A stretch of DNA of 64,000 nucleotides from positions 57,784 through 121,783 of the forward strand of contig CAIKVT010000039.1 in assembly GCA_903830945.1 (NCBI GenBank). Reading direction: 5' to 3'. The position numbers and the translations under genes were made by a program. Shown one piece after another: positions 17,095-25,682 of the stretch. Every line of letters begins with the position of its first letter. Position 1 is the first letter of the stretch. Source of the DNA: an uncultured Elusimicrobia bacterium. Its GTDB lineage: Bacteria > Elusimicrobiota > Elusimicrobia > UBA1565 > UBA9628. The notes beneath the pieces were generated by a model. It was not told the origin of the DNA and did no database searches. It saw only the letters and a list, made by a program, of their open reading frames with translations.

Positions 17095-18044
17095 GAGATG
17101 CCGGCTCCACGCAGCAGGCGGCTGAAATCCTCGGGACAAGGCGCGGATATGGAGAGTTCCTGTCCCGTTTCGGGATGCGGCAGGCGCAGACGATGCGCGT
17201 GGAGCATCTGTCTGGGTGCGCCGAGCTTGGCTAAGTCAGCCTCGTCGAGGGTCTTGAGCACCGCCTTCATGTAAAGCTCGCCCTTGCCCGTATAGAGCTT
17301 GTCGCCCAGTATCGGATGGCCGAGATGGGCCAGATGCACGCGGATCTGATGCATGCGGCCGGTCAAGGGCCGGGCCCGGACCAATGACAGCCCCGCGCCG
17401 CAGGCCAGGCGCTCGAACTCGGTGCGCGCCTCGGCGCCGGTGCCCACAACTTGCCGTACCTTGATCTCGAGGCCCTCTTTGCCCAAGGGTGCATCCACTG
17501 TCCGCCTGCGCCAGGAGATCTTTCCGGAGACCAAGGCTAGGTACTCCTTCTTCACCAGCCGGTCGATAAAATGCGCGGCGATTCGGCGCGCGGTTCTGGG
17601 GTCCTTGGCCAGAAGGAGAACTCCGCTGGTCTCTCGGTCCAAGCGATGAGCCAGATGTAGACGCAGTCCCGGGAACTGGCGCTTGAGGACCGCGGTGACG
17701 GTGTTGTTCTGGATCTTGTCCGTGGGATGGCAGAGAAGAGGCGCGGGCTTGTTGACCGCGAGCAGAAGATCGTCTTCATAGACGACGGGCAGCTCGACGT
17801 GGAGGCAGGGGATCTCCTGGTGGTGGGGATAACGGATGAGGACGGTCTCGCCGGAGGCGACGCGGGTGGCGGGCTTGACCGCCTTACCGCGCAGGAAGAC
17901 CCGGCCGGCTTCTATGAGGCGCTGGACCTGGCTGCGCGAGTAGCGGTGCAGGCGTGAGGCGAGATAGGAGTCCAGGCGCAGGCCGTCATGAGGCTTCTGC
18001 ACCTCGAAGGGGACCTCGACCCAGACCCCAAGGGCCGCGTTCAA
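17085..18044 (-). CDS. rluD: RluA/RluD-family pseudouridine synthase
   Basis: A 319-residue protein with an N-terminal S4 domain (about residues 20-70) and the catalytic motif AHRLDRETSGVLLLAK, whose aspartate is the nucleophile, then the family signature GRMHQIRVHLAHLGHPILGD. It isomerises uridines in rRNA; the exact site cannot be assigned from sequence, so RluD is used as the family name. The start is TTG at 18044, overlapping the xseB stop codon as TTGA. It is co-transcribed with xseA-xseB upstream and the HAD and tlyA genes downstream. Confidence 0.88.
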   Translation of the reverse strand: MNAALGVWVEVPFEVQKPHDGLRLDSYLASRLHRYSRSQVQRLIEAGRVFLRGKAVKPATRVASGETVLIRYPHHQEIPCLHVELPVVYEDDLLLAVNKPAPLLCHPTDKIQNNTVTAVLKRQFPGLRLHLAHRLDRETSGVLLLAKDPRTARRIAAHFIDRLVKKEYLALVSGKISWRRRTVDAPLGKEGLEIKVRQVVGTGAEARTEFERLACGAGLSLVRARPLTGRMHQIRVHLAHLGHPILGDKLYTGKGELYMKAVLKTLDEADLAKLGAPRQMLHAHRLRLPHPETGQELSISAPCPEDFSRLLRGAGISCP

Positions 18045-18280
18045 CCCTGAGCCTCCGCGAAAGGCTTGCGTGCGAGCTTGCCGCCCTCCTTGGTCAGGAC
18101 CTCGACATTGTGTTTGGCGTCCTCGAGCTGCGCGGTGAGGCCCTTGGCCAAAGTCACGCCGTTCCCAAAGAGTTCCAAGGACTCTTCCAGGCCTTTCTCT
18201 CCGGACTCCAGCTCTCGCACGATGCCTTCGAGCTTTTCCAGGGAGGACTCGAAGTTAGGCTTGTCTTCTTTCTTGGGCAT
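18041..18280 (-). CDS. xseB: Exodeoxyribonuclease VII small subunit
   Basis: A 79-residue protein of the standard XseB length with the core NFESSLEKLEGIVRELESGE and LEESLELFGNGVTL, which form the antiparallel helical hairpin that binds XseA. Exonuclease VII degrades single-stranded DNA from both ends. The gene starts 26 bases inside the end of xseA and shares its stop with the next start (TTGA), so the subunits are translationally coupled. Confidence 0.95.
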   Translation of the reverse strand: MPKKEDKPNFESSLEKLEGIVRELESGEKGLEESLELFGNGVTLAKGLTAQLEDAKHNVEVLTKEGGKLARKPFAEAQG

Positions 18281-19484
18281 CTTTCACCTCACAATGGATT
18301 TCGCCTTGGTGCAGGCGCACGCGGACCAGGTCGCCGGGGCGCACCTGGTCCGCGCGTCTGAGGATCTCGCGCACGGGCAGCTTTTCGGCGATGGCGTAGC
18401 CTCGGCCGAGGACCTTCAAGGGGCTGAAAGCGTCGAGCTTCTCCATCTGCAGTCGCAAGTCTTTCTCCATGTGCAGCAGGACCTGGCGCAGGGCCTCGGG
18501 CAGACGGCCGAAGAGTTCATCGACGCGCTTGATGCGCTCCTCGTACATGCGGTGCGGGTTTTGTAGAAAAGGATGCCGCCTGGCGAAGTCGAGCCTTTCG
18601 GCCAGGCTGCGCAGGCGTTCCTGGATGGAGGTCAGCAGCCGGCGGCGGGAGTCCGCCACCTGGGTCAGGACCGCGGCTTGGTCCGGGACGGCCAGCTCGG
18701 CCGCGGCGGAGGGGGTTGGAGCCCTCAGGTCCGCCACGAAATCGGCGATAGTGGTATCGGTCTCGTGCCCCACGCAGGAGATGACGGGGATCCGCGACGC
18801 CGCTATGGCTCGGGCCACAAGCTCTTCATTGAAGGCCCATAGGTCCTCGATAGAGCCGCCGCCGCGGCCTACGAGCAGGACGTCCGTTCCCGGCAGATAG
18901 GCGTTGAAATCCGCGACAGCCTGGGCGATCTCCTCCTTGGCGCCGTTGCCTTGGACCTTGACCGGATAGATGAGAATCTCGAGGCCTGGCCACCGGCGGT
19001 TGAGCACGGTGATCATATCGTGCACGGCCGCCCCCTGGGAGGAGGTGATGATGCCGACGTGTCTGGGGTAAGCGGGGAGGGGCTTCTTGCGGGCTTCGTC
19101 GAAGAGGCCCTCCGCCGCGAGCTTGACCTTAAGTTGTTCGAAGGCGAGTTGGAGCGCGCCTTTTTCCCGCGGCTCCATGGCGCTGATGATGAGCTGGACG
19201 TCGCCGCGTTTGACGTAGGAGGACACCCGCGCGCGGACCAGGACCTTGAGTCCATCCTCAGGCTTGAACTTGACCCCGAAAGCCGCGCTTTTGAAGAGTA
19301 CGGCCTGGATCTGCGATCCCGCGTCTTTGAGGGTCAGGTAGGTGTGGCCGGAGGGGTAGGCGCGGCAGTTGGATATCTCACCTTCGACCCAGAGTTCGGG
19401 GAAGGAGGTTTCCAGGAGTTCGTGGATCTGCGCGTTGACCTGGGAAACGGTGTAGACGCGGGCCGGGGGCTGGGAGATGGGCAT
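18255..19484 (-). CDS. xseA: Exodeoxyribonuclease VII large subunit
   Basis: A 409-residue protein beginning with the OB-fold region YTVSQVNAQIHELLETSF, then HTYLTLKDAGSQI, and the catalytic-domain motifs GIITSSQGAA, LLVGRGGGSIEDLWAFNEE, and ISCVGHETDTTIADFVADLRAPTPSAAAEL, all typical of XseA. A longer frame extends to 19640, but those 52 residues are low-complexity and the family starts at MPISQPPARVYTVSQ, so 19484 is used. It is the first gene of the xseA-xseB-rluD-HAD-tlyA operon. Somewhat shorter than the enterobacterial enzyme, chiefly in the C-terminal coiled-coil part. Confidence 0.93.
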   Translation of the reverse strand: MPISQPPARVYTVSQVNAQIHELLETSFPELWVEGEISNCRAYPSGHTYLTLKDAGSQIQAVLFKSAAFGVKFKPEDGLKVLVRARVSSYVKRGDVQLIISAMEPREKGALQLAFEQLKVKLAAEGLFDEARKKPLPAYPRHVGIITSSQGAAVHDMITVLNRRWPGLEILIYPVKVQGNGAKEEIAQAVADFNAYLPGTDVLLVGRGGGSIEDLWAFNEELVARAIAASRIPVISCVGHETDTTIADFVADLRAPTPSAAAELAVPDQAAVLTQVADSRRRLLTSIQERLRSLAERLDFARRHPFLQNPHRMYEERIKRVDELFGRLPEALRQVLLHMEKDLRLQMEKLDAFSPLKVLGRGYAIAEKLPVREILRRADQVRPGDLVRVRLHQGEIHCEVKDAQERRQA

Positions 19485-19536
19485 GGCTTGGTCCGTTAAG
19501 GGATATCTTAGCGTTTTTCCGCTGCCAGCTAGCGCG

Positions 19537-19905
19537 TTAGGAGAGTATCTGCTTGATGAGGGAGAGCAGCATCTCGCGTTTATAGGGCTTGGCGAGGTAG
19601 TAGGTGTTGCCGTCCATGTCCAAGGCCTTGGCCACGACATCCTCGCTGGTCGCGGTGAGGATGAGGATGGGGATGTGCTTGGTGTCGACGAGCATGCGCA
19701 GGCGCTTGTGAGCGGATGCTCCGCCGCCGGCCGGGAACATGAAATCCAAGAGGATGAGCGCGGGTTTGATCTGTCGAGCCATGGTCATGGCTTGGATGCC
19801 GTCGTTGGCCACGACGGACTCGTAGCCGCTGATTTTCAGCGCGATGCTGAGGAGCTCGCAGAGGCTCTCGTCGTCTTCGATGATAAGGATGGTCGGACCG
19901 GCCAT
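19537..19905 (-). CDS. Stand-alone response regulator receiver (CheY-like)
   Basis: A 122-residue single-domain receiver. Acidic pocket EDD at 10-12, phospho-acceptor Asp54 in LILLDFMFPAGGG, the Thr/Ser switch in LILTATSED and the conserved Lys in YLAKPYKRE are all present, so it should be phosphorylated by a histidine kinase. No output domain follows. The extra Gly-rich PAGGGASA loop after Asp54 is unusual. ATG at 19905 is preferred over the upstream in-frame start because a TATACT box covers the region between them. The gene is divergent from a receiver lacking the phospho-acceptor. Confidence 0.85.
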   Translation of the reverse strand: MAGPTILIIEDDESLCELLSIALKISGYESVVANDGIQAMTMARQIKPALILLDFMFPAGGGASAHKRLRMLVDTKHIPILILTATSEDVVAKALDMDGNTYYLAKPYKREMLLSLIKQILS

Positions 19906-19913
19906 GCGCAAAA

Positions 19914-19919
19914 AGTATA
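19914..19919 (-). promoter_or_regulatory. -10 box, near-leaderless CheY-like gene
   Basis: TATACT on the minus strand, 8 bases before the ATG at 19905; no -35 at normal spacing and no Shine-Dalgarno sequence between the box and the start. Confidence 0.5.
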
Positions 19920-19959
19920 GCATGAGAGAGGCTCTAAATTCAGTAGAATACGAATCGGT

Positions 19960-20358
19960 ATGTTGAACCCCGGATCAATTTTCATAGAGATCGTGGCCGC
20001 CGACCCAGGCCAGCGCGCCCAGTGCTTTCAGGCTATCGACCAGTACGGTTTCCGCATCTCCAGCGCCGGCTCCCTGGTTGAGGCGTTCAAGACGATCGAG
20101 CAGAGGTCGACCGATGTTCCGCGTCCCAGTCTCTTCGCCTGCGTGGGGATGGGATTCGACGGGGTGCAGGCCGCGGTCAAGGAACTGCGCAGCCACCCCT
20201 GGACCGCCTCGGCCCGGATCCTGGTCGTCGACGAGTCCCTCACCGTCGAGCAGTCTTTGGTTCTCATCGACGCCGGCGTCAGCGACTGCTATTGCAAGCC
20301 GTTCCTGGCCCCGATGTTCTCGGCTCGGGTGCGCGGCGCCCTGCGCAGCGGCGGCTAG
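19960..20358 (+). CDS. Degenerate receiver-domain protein
   Basis: A 132-residue protein that follows the receiver fold: FIEIVAADPGQR as strand 1 and acidic loop, a central SLFACVGMGFDGVQAAVKELR resembling the phosphorylation loop, ARILVVDESLTVEQ as strand 4, and DCYCKPF carrying the conserved Lys. The phospho-acceptor Asp position is occupied by Ala60 or Cys61, so normal phosphorylation is not expected. It lies divergent from an intact CheY-like gene; TAGAAT ends ten bases before the ATG. It may act as a phosphorylation-independent switch or decoy. The 3' end overlaps convergent rarA by four bases. Confidence 0.65.
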   Translation: MLNPGSIFIEIVAADPGQRAQCFQAIDQYGFRISSAGSLVEAFKTIEQRSTDVPRPSLFACVGMGFDGVQAAVKELRSHPWTASARILVVDESLTVEQSLVLIDAGVSDCYCKPFLAPMFSARVRGALRSGG

Positions 20359-21665
20359 GCTCCGGACGATTTCTTCTTCAGGACCTTAAGGAGTTCTTTG
20401 ATGCGTTTTTCGTCGCCCAGGTCGGTCGGCTCGTAGAAGCGTTTTGGTTCGGGCATGTACTCTTGCGGCGTGTAGTGGCCGGGAAAATCGTGTGGGTACT
20501 TGTAGCCTTGGCCGTGCCCGCGAGATTCGGAGTCGAGGCTGGCGTCGCGCAGGTGCAGGGGCACTTCCCGGGAGGGGCCATTCTGGGCCTCGGCCATGGC
20601 CGCGTCGATAGCCAGATAGGTCGCGTTGGACTTGGGCGCCGCAGCTATGTAGAGCGCGGCCTGGGCCAAAGGGATGCGCGCTTCGGGCATGCCCAGCACC
20701 TCAGTCGCATGAAAGGCGGCCGAGGCCACCAGGACCGCCCGGAAATCAGCGTTGCCCACATCCTCGGAGGCGCAGATGAGGATGCGGCGCGCGATGAAGC
20801 GCGGGTCCTCTCCAGCGGCCAGCATCTTGGCCATCCAGTAGAGGGCTGCGTCCGGGTCCGAGCCCCGCATGGACTTGATGAAGGCTGAGATGTGGTCGTA
20901 GTGGTCGTCCGACTTCTTGTCGTAGTGGATCGACTTGCGCTGGATGGACTCCTCGGCGACTTCCAAGGTGATATGTCGTACCCCATCGTGGCCGGGCGCG
21001 GTGGAGAGCGCGGCTAGTTCCAAGGCGTTCAAGAGCTTGCGTGCGTCACCCCCGGCCATGCGCGTCAGGTGTGCCTCGGCTTCCGGCGCCAGCCTGAGCT
21101 TAAGCTGGCCCAGTCCCCGCTTCGCTTCCGATAAGGCGCGCTGGAGGATGGCTTTGAGGTCCGCCTCGGCCAGGGGTCGGAATTCGAAGGTCGTGAAGCG
21201 CGACAGGAGCGCGGCGTTGACGTAAAAGGAAGGGTTTTCGGTTGTCAAGCCGATGAGCAGGATGTCCCCGCGCTCTACCGAAGGCAGAAGCACGTCCTGC
21301 TGGGTGCGGTTGAAGTGGTGGATCTCGTCTATGAGCACCAAGGTGCGGCGGCCTAGGTGCCCGGCGGAATACTTGGCCTGCTCCAGGACCTTCTTCAGGT
21401 CGGCCACGCCGGCCGCGACCGCATTGAGCTCCACCACGTCCGCTTGCGAGCGCCGTGCTGTGAAGCGCGCCAAGGCCGTCTTGCCGGAACCGGGCGGGCC
21501 GAAGAACAGGGCTGAGGCAAAGCGGTCGGCCTCGATGAGGCGGCGCAGCATCTTGCCCGGGCCCAGAAGATGCTCCTGGCCGGAGAACTCGTCGAGCGTT
21601 TTCGGAGCCAAGCGCGCGGCCAAAGGCTGTCCCGCGTCTTGGGCGGTAAAAAGCTCGTCGGGCAC
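20355..21665 (-). CDS. rarA: Replication-associated recombination protein A
   Basis: A 436-residue AAA+ ATPase of typical RarA/MgsA/Mgs1 length. N-terminal FSGQEHLLGPG, Walker A GPPGSGKTALA, Walker B LIDEIHHFN, sensor 1 GLTTENPSF and the C-terminal tetramerisation motif HYDKKSDDHYDHISAFIKSMRGSDPDAALYW region are all visible. It acts at stalled replication forks. It is the last gene of the long infC-to-rarA operon, starting four bases after zapA, with no promoter visible between them. Confidence 0.95.
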   Translation of the reverse strand: MPDELFTAQDAGQPLAARLAPKTLDEFSGQEHLLGPGKMLRRLIEADRFASALFFGPPGSGKTALARFTARRSQADVVELNAVAAGVADLKKVLEQAKYSAGHLGRRTLVLIDEIHHFNRTQQDVLLPSVERGDILLIGLTTENPSFYVNAALLSRFTTFEFRPLAEADLKAILQRALSEAKRGLGQLKLRLAPEAEAHLTRMAGGDARKLLNALELAALSTAPGHDGVRHITLEVAEESIQRKSIHYDKKSDDHYDHISAFIKSMRGSDPDAALYWMAKMLAAGEDPRFIARRILICASEDVGNADFRAVLVASAAFHATEVLGMPEARIPLAQAALYIAAAPKSNATYLAIDAAMAEAQNGPSREVPLHLRDASLDSESRGHGQGYKYPHDFPGHYTPQEYMPEPKRFYEPTDLGDEKRIKELLKVLKKKSSGA

Positions 21666-21669
21666 GAGG

Positions 21670-21990
21670 CTATTCGGGCTCGGCCGCGGCGCCCGCCGCC
21701 GCGAGGGTTTGCTGAAGGGTCTTGTCTATGTGGTCGAGAGTGTTTTCCAGGACCAGGCGGTTCGTGGACTCATGCTGTTTGAGCTGGTGTAGATCGATGG
21801 CGAGATGGAGGGCCGTATAGATGGCGAGTTTAGAGCTGTCCACGACCTTCGGATAGAGATTCTGGATCTCCTCGTACTTCTCTTGGACCATCCGCGCTAT
21901 GCCGGAAATTTCCATGGCAATGAGGCCTTCGACCTCTATGGTCAGCCGCCGGTTGGCAATCTCCACATCAACTTTCTCGTTCATGTTCAT
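21670..21990 (-). CDS. zapA: Cell division protein ZapA
   Basis: A 106-residue protein with the ZapA N-terminal head (VDVEIANRRLTIEVEG) and a helical C-terminal part (VVDSSKLAIYTALHLAIDLHQL followed by coiled coil). ZapA bundles FtsZ filaments at the division site. It starts on a four-base ATGA overlap with a coiled-coil gene and lies behind pheT, a common position for zapA in several phyla. A C-terminal Ala/Glu tail is unremarkable. Confidence 0.85.
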   Translation of the reverse strand: MNMNEKVDVEIANRRLTIEVEGLIAMEISGIARMVQEKYEEIQNLYPKVVDSSKLAIYTALHLAIDLHQLKQHESTNRLVLENTLDHIDKTLQQTLAAAGAAAEPE

Positions 21991-22223
21991 GATATCTTCT
22001 CCAGCTTCTGGGCTAGACGTTCTAGGCGGGCCTTGACCTTCCCGTGCCGGGCCAGATGATCCTTTGCCGCGCGCAGCTCGCCCTGCAGCCGGCGGTTTTC
22101 GGCCTCTAGCTTTGCGTTGTCTTCGGCGAGTTTCTTGCTGCGGGCGGAGAGGGACAGCAATGTCTTGGAAATCGTTTCGACGATCTTCTTGACGTGCGTG
22201 ATCTGAGGCGGCTGCTGGATCAT
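21987..22223 (-). CDS. Small coiled-coil protein, ZapB-like
   Basis: A 78-residue protein made almost wholly of heptad-like sequence, with leucines spaced through LAEDNAKLEAENRRLQGELRA, no membrane segment and no cysteine. Size, composition and position between pheT and zapA resemble ZapB or other cell-division coiled-coil proteins, but sequence of this type aligns non-specifically, so the name is withheld. Its start overlaps the pheT stop as ATGA and its stop overlaps the zapA start in the same way, so it is coupled to both. Confidence 0.65.
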   Translation of the reverse strand: MIQQPPQITHVKKIVETISKTLLSLSARSKKLAEDNAKLEAENRRLQGELRAAKDHLARHGKVKARLERLAQKLEKIS

Positions 22224-24619
22224 GACCGCAGAATAGCGCCGTGCCGGCGCTGCAGCTCAGTCAGGACGCGCTCCACCGCCGCGGTCACCTCGGCGTCCTT
22301 GAGTGTGCGGTCCGCGAGGCCGAAATACAGGCGCACGGTCAAGCTCTGCTTGCCCGTAGGCACCCCTTGGCCAGTGAACTTGTCAGTGAGTTCCACGTCG
22401 CGCAGTTCGGCTATGCCGGCGCCGTGCACGGTCCCGAGCACATCGCCGTATCGGGCTGTGTCGTCGATCAGCAATGATAAGTCGCGGCTTGACTGTGGGA
22501 ACACGCTGAAAGGCGTGAACTTCGCCTGAGGTCCTTCCTCCTGGGTCAGGAGATCGAGATCGATCTGGAATAGGCAGGCTTGCTCACGGTCCATATCCCA
22601 GGCGCGGGCTACGGCGGGATGCAGCATCCCTACGGTGCCCAGTGCGCCCTGGGCGAGGCGCAGGCGTAGGCTCGCGCGGGGATGGAAGAGCGGATCGCAC
22701 GGGGCCTGGCCCGCTGCGGCGTCCGAGAGCGGCAGCCATGTCAGGCCCTGGATGCCGGTGAGGAGCTCACTGAGCACGCCCTTGGCGTCGAAGAAGTCGA
22801 GCGTGCGGCCGCGGGGGGAGGTCCAATGCTTGTCCGCAGGGCCGAGCAGAAGCCCGGCGACGTGAGTGGACTCTTCTACACCCGCTCCGGAGGGGATGTA
22901 TATCTTGCCCACTTCGAAGAGGCGGACGGTCTCGGCGCCGTTGTTGAGGTTGAGACGGGCGTTGTTGAGCAGGCCCACGAGCAACGAGGGCCGGAGGTTG
23001 GCGTATTCCTCGGATAGGGGGTTCTTGACCCGGATCAGGCGCATCTGCAATCGGGCTTGAGCGGCAAGCTTGTCCGATATGAAATCATAGTTGTAGGCTT
23101 CGCAGAGGCCGAGACCGGCCAGGCGCCGGCGGGTCCGGTCGGCCACGGTCTGCGCAGGCAGGGCGCGGGAGGGCGCCAGCGCCATGGGCGCTGTACGGTA
23201 AGGGATGTTCTCGTAGCCGGCCAGGCGGGCGACCTCCTCGGCCAGGTCCCAGGCCGTGGCCAAGTCCCGGCGGTAGGAGGGGGCGGTGAAGTTCATGGTC
23301 TCGCCCTGCTTCTCGAGGCTGGCGCAGATGCAGCGCAGCGATGACTCGACCGCGTCGGCAGGGAAAACGGAGCCCAGGATCTCATTGATGCGGCCGCTGG
23401 TCACCCGGATGGGGGAGGGCGCCGTCGCCGGGGCCCGGCAGTCGACGGCTTCGGAGGACCTCGCGTCCCGGCCGCAGAGCTTCAGGATGAGCTCGGTCGC
23501 GCGCAGGGACGTGGTCCAGGCTGACTCCGGGTCCGTGCCGCGTTCGAAGCGGTGGGAAGCGTCGGACTTGAGGCGCAAAGCCTGCGAACTCCGGCGTATG
23601 GTCGGCGGGTCGAAGAATGCGCTCTCCAGGAACGCCCGCCTAGTCTTTTCCGTCACCCCGGTGTCGCGGCCGCCCATAACGCCGGCGATGGCCACGGGTT
23701 TTTTCTGGTCGGCGATGACGAGGCAGCGCTCGCTCAGGGCGTATTCCTTCTCGTCTAAAGCGACGATCTTCTCCCCAGGCTTAGCGAAGCGCACCATGAT
23801 GCCGCCTTCGAGCTTATCCGCGTCGAAGGCGTGCAGCGGCTGCCCCATGTCCATGAGGAGGTAGTTGGTGATGTCGACCAAGGAGTTGATGGGGCGCAGG
23901 CCCACGGATTCGAGCTTGGCGGCCAGCCAGCCAGGGCTGGGGCCGATGGTCAGGCCCTCGAAGGAGCGGCCCACGTAGCGCGGGCAGGCTTGAGGCACTT
24001 CCACCTTGAAGCCTCCGCAGGGGATGGCCCCGGGCGGGACGACGGGCGCGGGCTTCTGTCGCAGAGGGATGCGGAAGTAGGCGGAGAGCTCGCGGGCCAG
24101 GCCCAGGTGCGAGAGGCAGTCCGACCGGTTAGGGGTAAATTCGACTTCGAGGATCTGATCCGACTCGCCCAGGCTCGCGGCCACATCCTGGCCCACGGCC
24201 GTCGCGGGGTCCATGACCCAGATGCCGTCGACGTCCTCGCCGAGGCCGAGTTCCTTGCGCGAGCAGATCATGCCCTGGGATTCGACGCCGCGGATCTTGG
24301 AGCGCGTGATCTTGAAGCCCCCGGGAAGGACGGCGCCTACGCGAGCCAGCGCGATCGTCTGCCCCGCGGCCACGTTCTTGGCTCCGCACACCACGGGATA
24401 TTTCTCGCTGTCGACTTCCACGACGCAGAGGGAGAGCCGGTCCGCGTTGGGATGCTTCTCAACGCTGAGCACATGCCCGGCCACCACGCCGGTGAAGGCG
24501 GGGCCGCGAGTCGAGAGAGAGGAGACCTCGAAGCCGAGTTGGAGCAGCCGCTCGGCCAGGTCCTGGGCCGGCAGCTCCAGGGGCAGGTGCTCCTTGAGCC
24601 AGCTATATAAGATTTTCAT
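22220..24619 (-). CDS. pheT: Phenylalanine-tRNA ligase beta subunit
   Basis: A 799-residue protein of the expected length. Domain order is clear: N-terminal MKILYSWLKEHL, the EMAP/tRNA-binding insert (GVVAGHVLSVEKHPNADRL near residues 40-60, VVCGAKN), B3/B4 editing region (INSLVDITNYLLMDMGQPLHAFDADKL), B5 (GSVFPADAVE), catalytic-like core, and a C-terminal anticodon-binding FDX-ACB domain (FTPFSVFPQSSRDLSLLID). The frame extends to 24859 but the family start is ATG 24619, inside the last 17 bases of pheS. It forms the alpha2-beta2 enzyme with PheS. Confidence 0.96.
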   Translation of the reverse strand: MKILYSWLKEHLPLELPAQDLAERLLQLGFEVSSLSTRGPAFTGVVAGHVLSVEKHPNADRLSLCVVEVDSEKYPVVCGAKNVAAGQTIALARVGAVLPGGFKITRSKIRGVESQGMICSRKELGLGEDVDGIWVMDPATAVGQDVAASLGESDQILEVEFTPNRSDCLSHLGLARELSAYFRIPLRQKPAPVVPPGAIPCGGFKVEVPQACPRYVGRSFEGLTIGPSPGWLAAKLESVGLRPINSLVDITNYLLMDMGQPLHAFDADKLEGGIMVRFAKPGEKIVALDEKEYALSERCLVIADQKKPVAIAGVMGGRDTGVTEKTRRAFLESAFFDPPTIRRSSQALRLKSDASHRFERGTDPESAWTTSLRATELILKLCGRDARSSEAVDCRAPATAPSPIRVTSGRINEILGSVFPADAVESSLRCICASLEKQGETMNFTAPSYRRDLATAWDLAEEVARLAGYENIPYRTAPMALAPSRALPAQTVADRTRRRLAGLGLCEAYNYDFISDKLAAQARLQMRLIRVKNPLSEEYANLRPSLLVGLLNNARLNLNNGAETVRLFEVGKIYIPSGAGVEESTHVAGLLLGPADKHWTSPRGRTLDFFDAKGVLSELLTGIQGLTWLPLSDAAAGQAPCDPLFHPRASLRLRLAQGALGTVGMLHPAVARAWDMDREQACLFQIDLDLLTQEEGPQAKFTPFSVFPQSSRDLSLLIDDTARYGDVLGTVHGAGIAELRDVELTDKFTGQGVPTGKQSLTVRLYFGLADRTLKDAEVTAAVERVLTELQRRHGAILRS

Positions 24620-25667
24620 CGAATTGGCGCAGGAAGCGCAGGTCGTTCTCGAAGAAGAGGCGCATGTCCGGCACGCCCAGGCGCAGGATAGCCACGCGTT
24701 CCACGCCCACGCCGAAGGCGAAGCCCGACCAGACCTCGGGGTCGTAGCCCACGGCCGCAAAAACGCTGGGGTGGACCATGCCCGCGCCCATGATCTCGAT
24801 CCAGCCCGAGCGCTTGCAGGCCGGGCAGCCCGAGCCGCCGCAGACCAGGCAGCGCACATCCACCTCGGCCGAAGGTTCCGTGAAGGGGAAGTAGGACGGC
24901 CGGAAGCGCGTCTTGGTGCTGGAGCCGAAGAGGCTCTGGAGGAAGGTCCGCAGGGTGCCCTTGAGGTCCGCGAATGAGATGCCCTTGTCCACAGCCAAGC
25001 CTTCGATCTGGTGGAAGACCGCGGAGTGGGCTGCGTCGACGGCCTCGTGCCGGAACACCCGGCCGGGGCAGATCACGCGCAGGGGCGGCTGGACGCTCTC
25101 CATGGTGCGGATCTGCACGGGAGAGGTGTGCGTGCGCAGCAGCAGCGGCACGTCCTGGAGGTAAAAAGTGTCCTGGAGGTCGCGCGCCGCGTGGTGTTCC
25201 GGGATGTTGAGGGCCTCGAAGTTGTAGCGCTCGGTCTCGATGTGAGGGCCTTCGGCCCAGGAGAAGCCCATGAGGCTGAGGATGCGGGTCATCTCCTCGA
25301 GGGTCTGGGTCAGGGGATGAAGGCGGCCGCGCGGCGGGGTCACGGCGGGCAAGGTCAGGTCGAGGTCGAGGCTCTGCAGCGACGCCTCGTCCGCCGAGGA
25401 CTCCAACTCGGCGCGGCGCCGGCCTACGAGCTGCTCGAGTTCGGCCTTGAGCGCCTGGATCTTGGGGGCGAACTCGCGCTTGTCTTCAAGGGTGAGTTCC
25501 TTGAGTCCCTTGAGGATTTCGGTCAGGGCGCTTTTGCGGCCGAGCGCGTCGACCCGGACCGCCTCCAGCTCAGCGAGGGTCCGGGCTGATGCGATCGATT
25601 CGCGAGTGCGGGGGCCCGAGAGCTTGACGTAAGCGGACTCCAGCTCGGCGCGCGTCACCGGGGACAC
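24603..25667 (-). CDS. pheS: Phenylalanine-tRNA ligase alpha subunit
   Basis: A 354-residue class II synthetase subunit. The N-terminal coiled coil (about residues 5-90) binds tRNA; motif 2 HTSPVQIRTM with VFRHEAVDAAHSAVFHQIEGL and motif 3 GFAFGVGVERVAILRLG are visible. A zinc-like CLVCGGSGCPAC insert occurs near residue 280. The GTG at 25667 lies inside a perfect inverted repeat (25658-25680); a second GTG three codons on is an alternative start. It is followed by pheT and preceded by rplT. Confidence 0.96.
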   Translation of the reverse strand: MSPVTRAELESAYVKLSGPRTRESIASARTLAELEAVRVDALGRKSALTEILKGLKELTLEDKREFAPKIQALKAELEQLVGRRRAELESSADEASLQSLDLDLTLPAVTPPRGRLHPLTQTLEEMTRILSLMGFSWAEGPHIETERYNFEALNIPEHHAARDLQDTFYLQDVPLLLRTHTSPVQIRTMESVQPPLRVICPGRVFRHEAVDAAHSAVFHQIEGLAVDKGISFADLKGTLRTFLQSLFGSSTKTRFRPSYFPFTEPSAEVDVRCLVCGGSGCPACKRSGWIEIMGAGMVHPSVFAAVGYDPEVWSGFAFGVGVERVAILRLGVPDMRLFFENDLRFLRQFDENLI

Positions 25668-25680
25668 GTCGTGTCCCCGG
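25658..25680. repeat. Perfect inverted repeat at the rplT/pheS junction
   Basis: Arms of ten bases (CCGGGGACAC and GTGTCCCCGG) around a three-base loop. It begins three bases after the rplT stop codon in the transcript and covers the proposed pheS GTG start, so in RNA it would form a strong hairpin over the pheS initiation region. No T-tract follows, so it is not an ordinary terminator. The GGGGACAC arm also occurs in the hairpin at 42088-42139. Confidence 0.8.
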
Positions 25681-25682
25681 AC

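Noticed and set aside
19485..19640. 52-residue N-terminal extension of xseA
   Set aside because: Low-complexity sequence overlapping the CheY-like gene; the family start is 19484.
22220..24859. Longer pheT beginning 80 codons upstream inside pheS
   Set aside because: The extra residues are Ser/Arg/Trp/Ala-rich and unlike PheT; ATG 24619 matches the family N-terminus.
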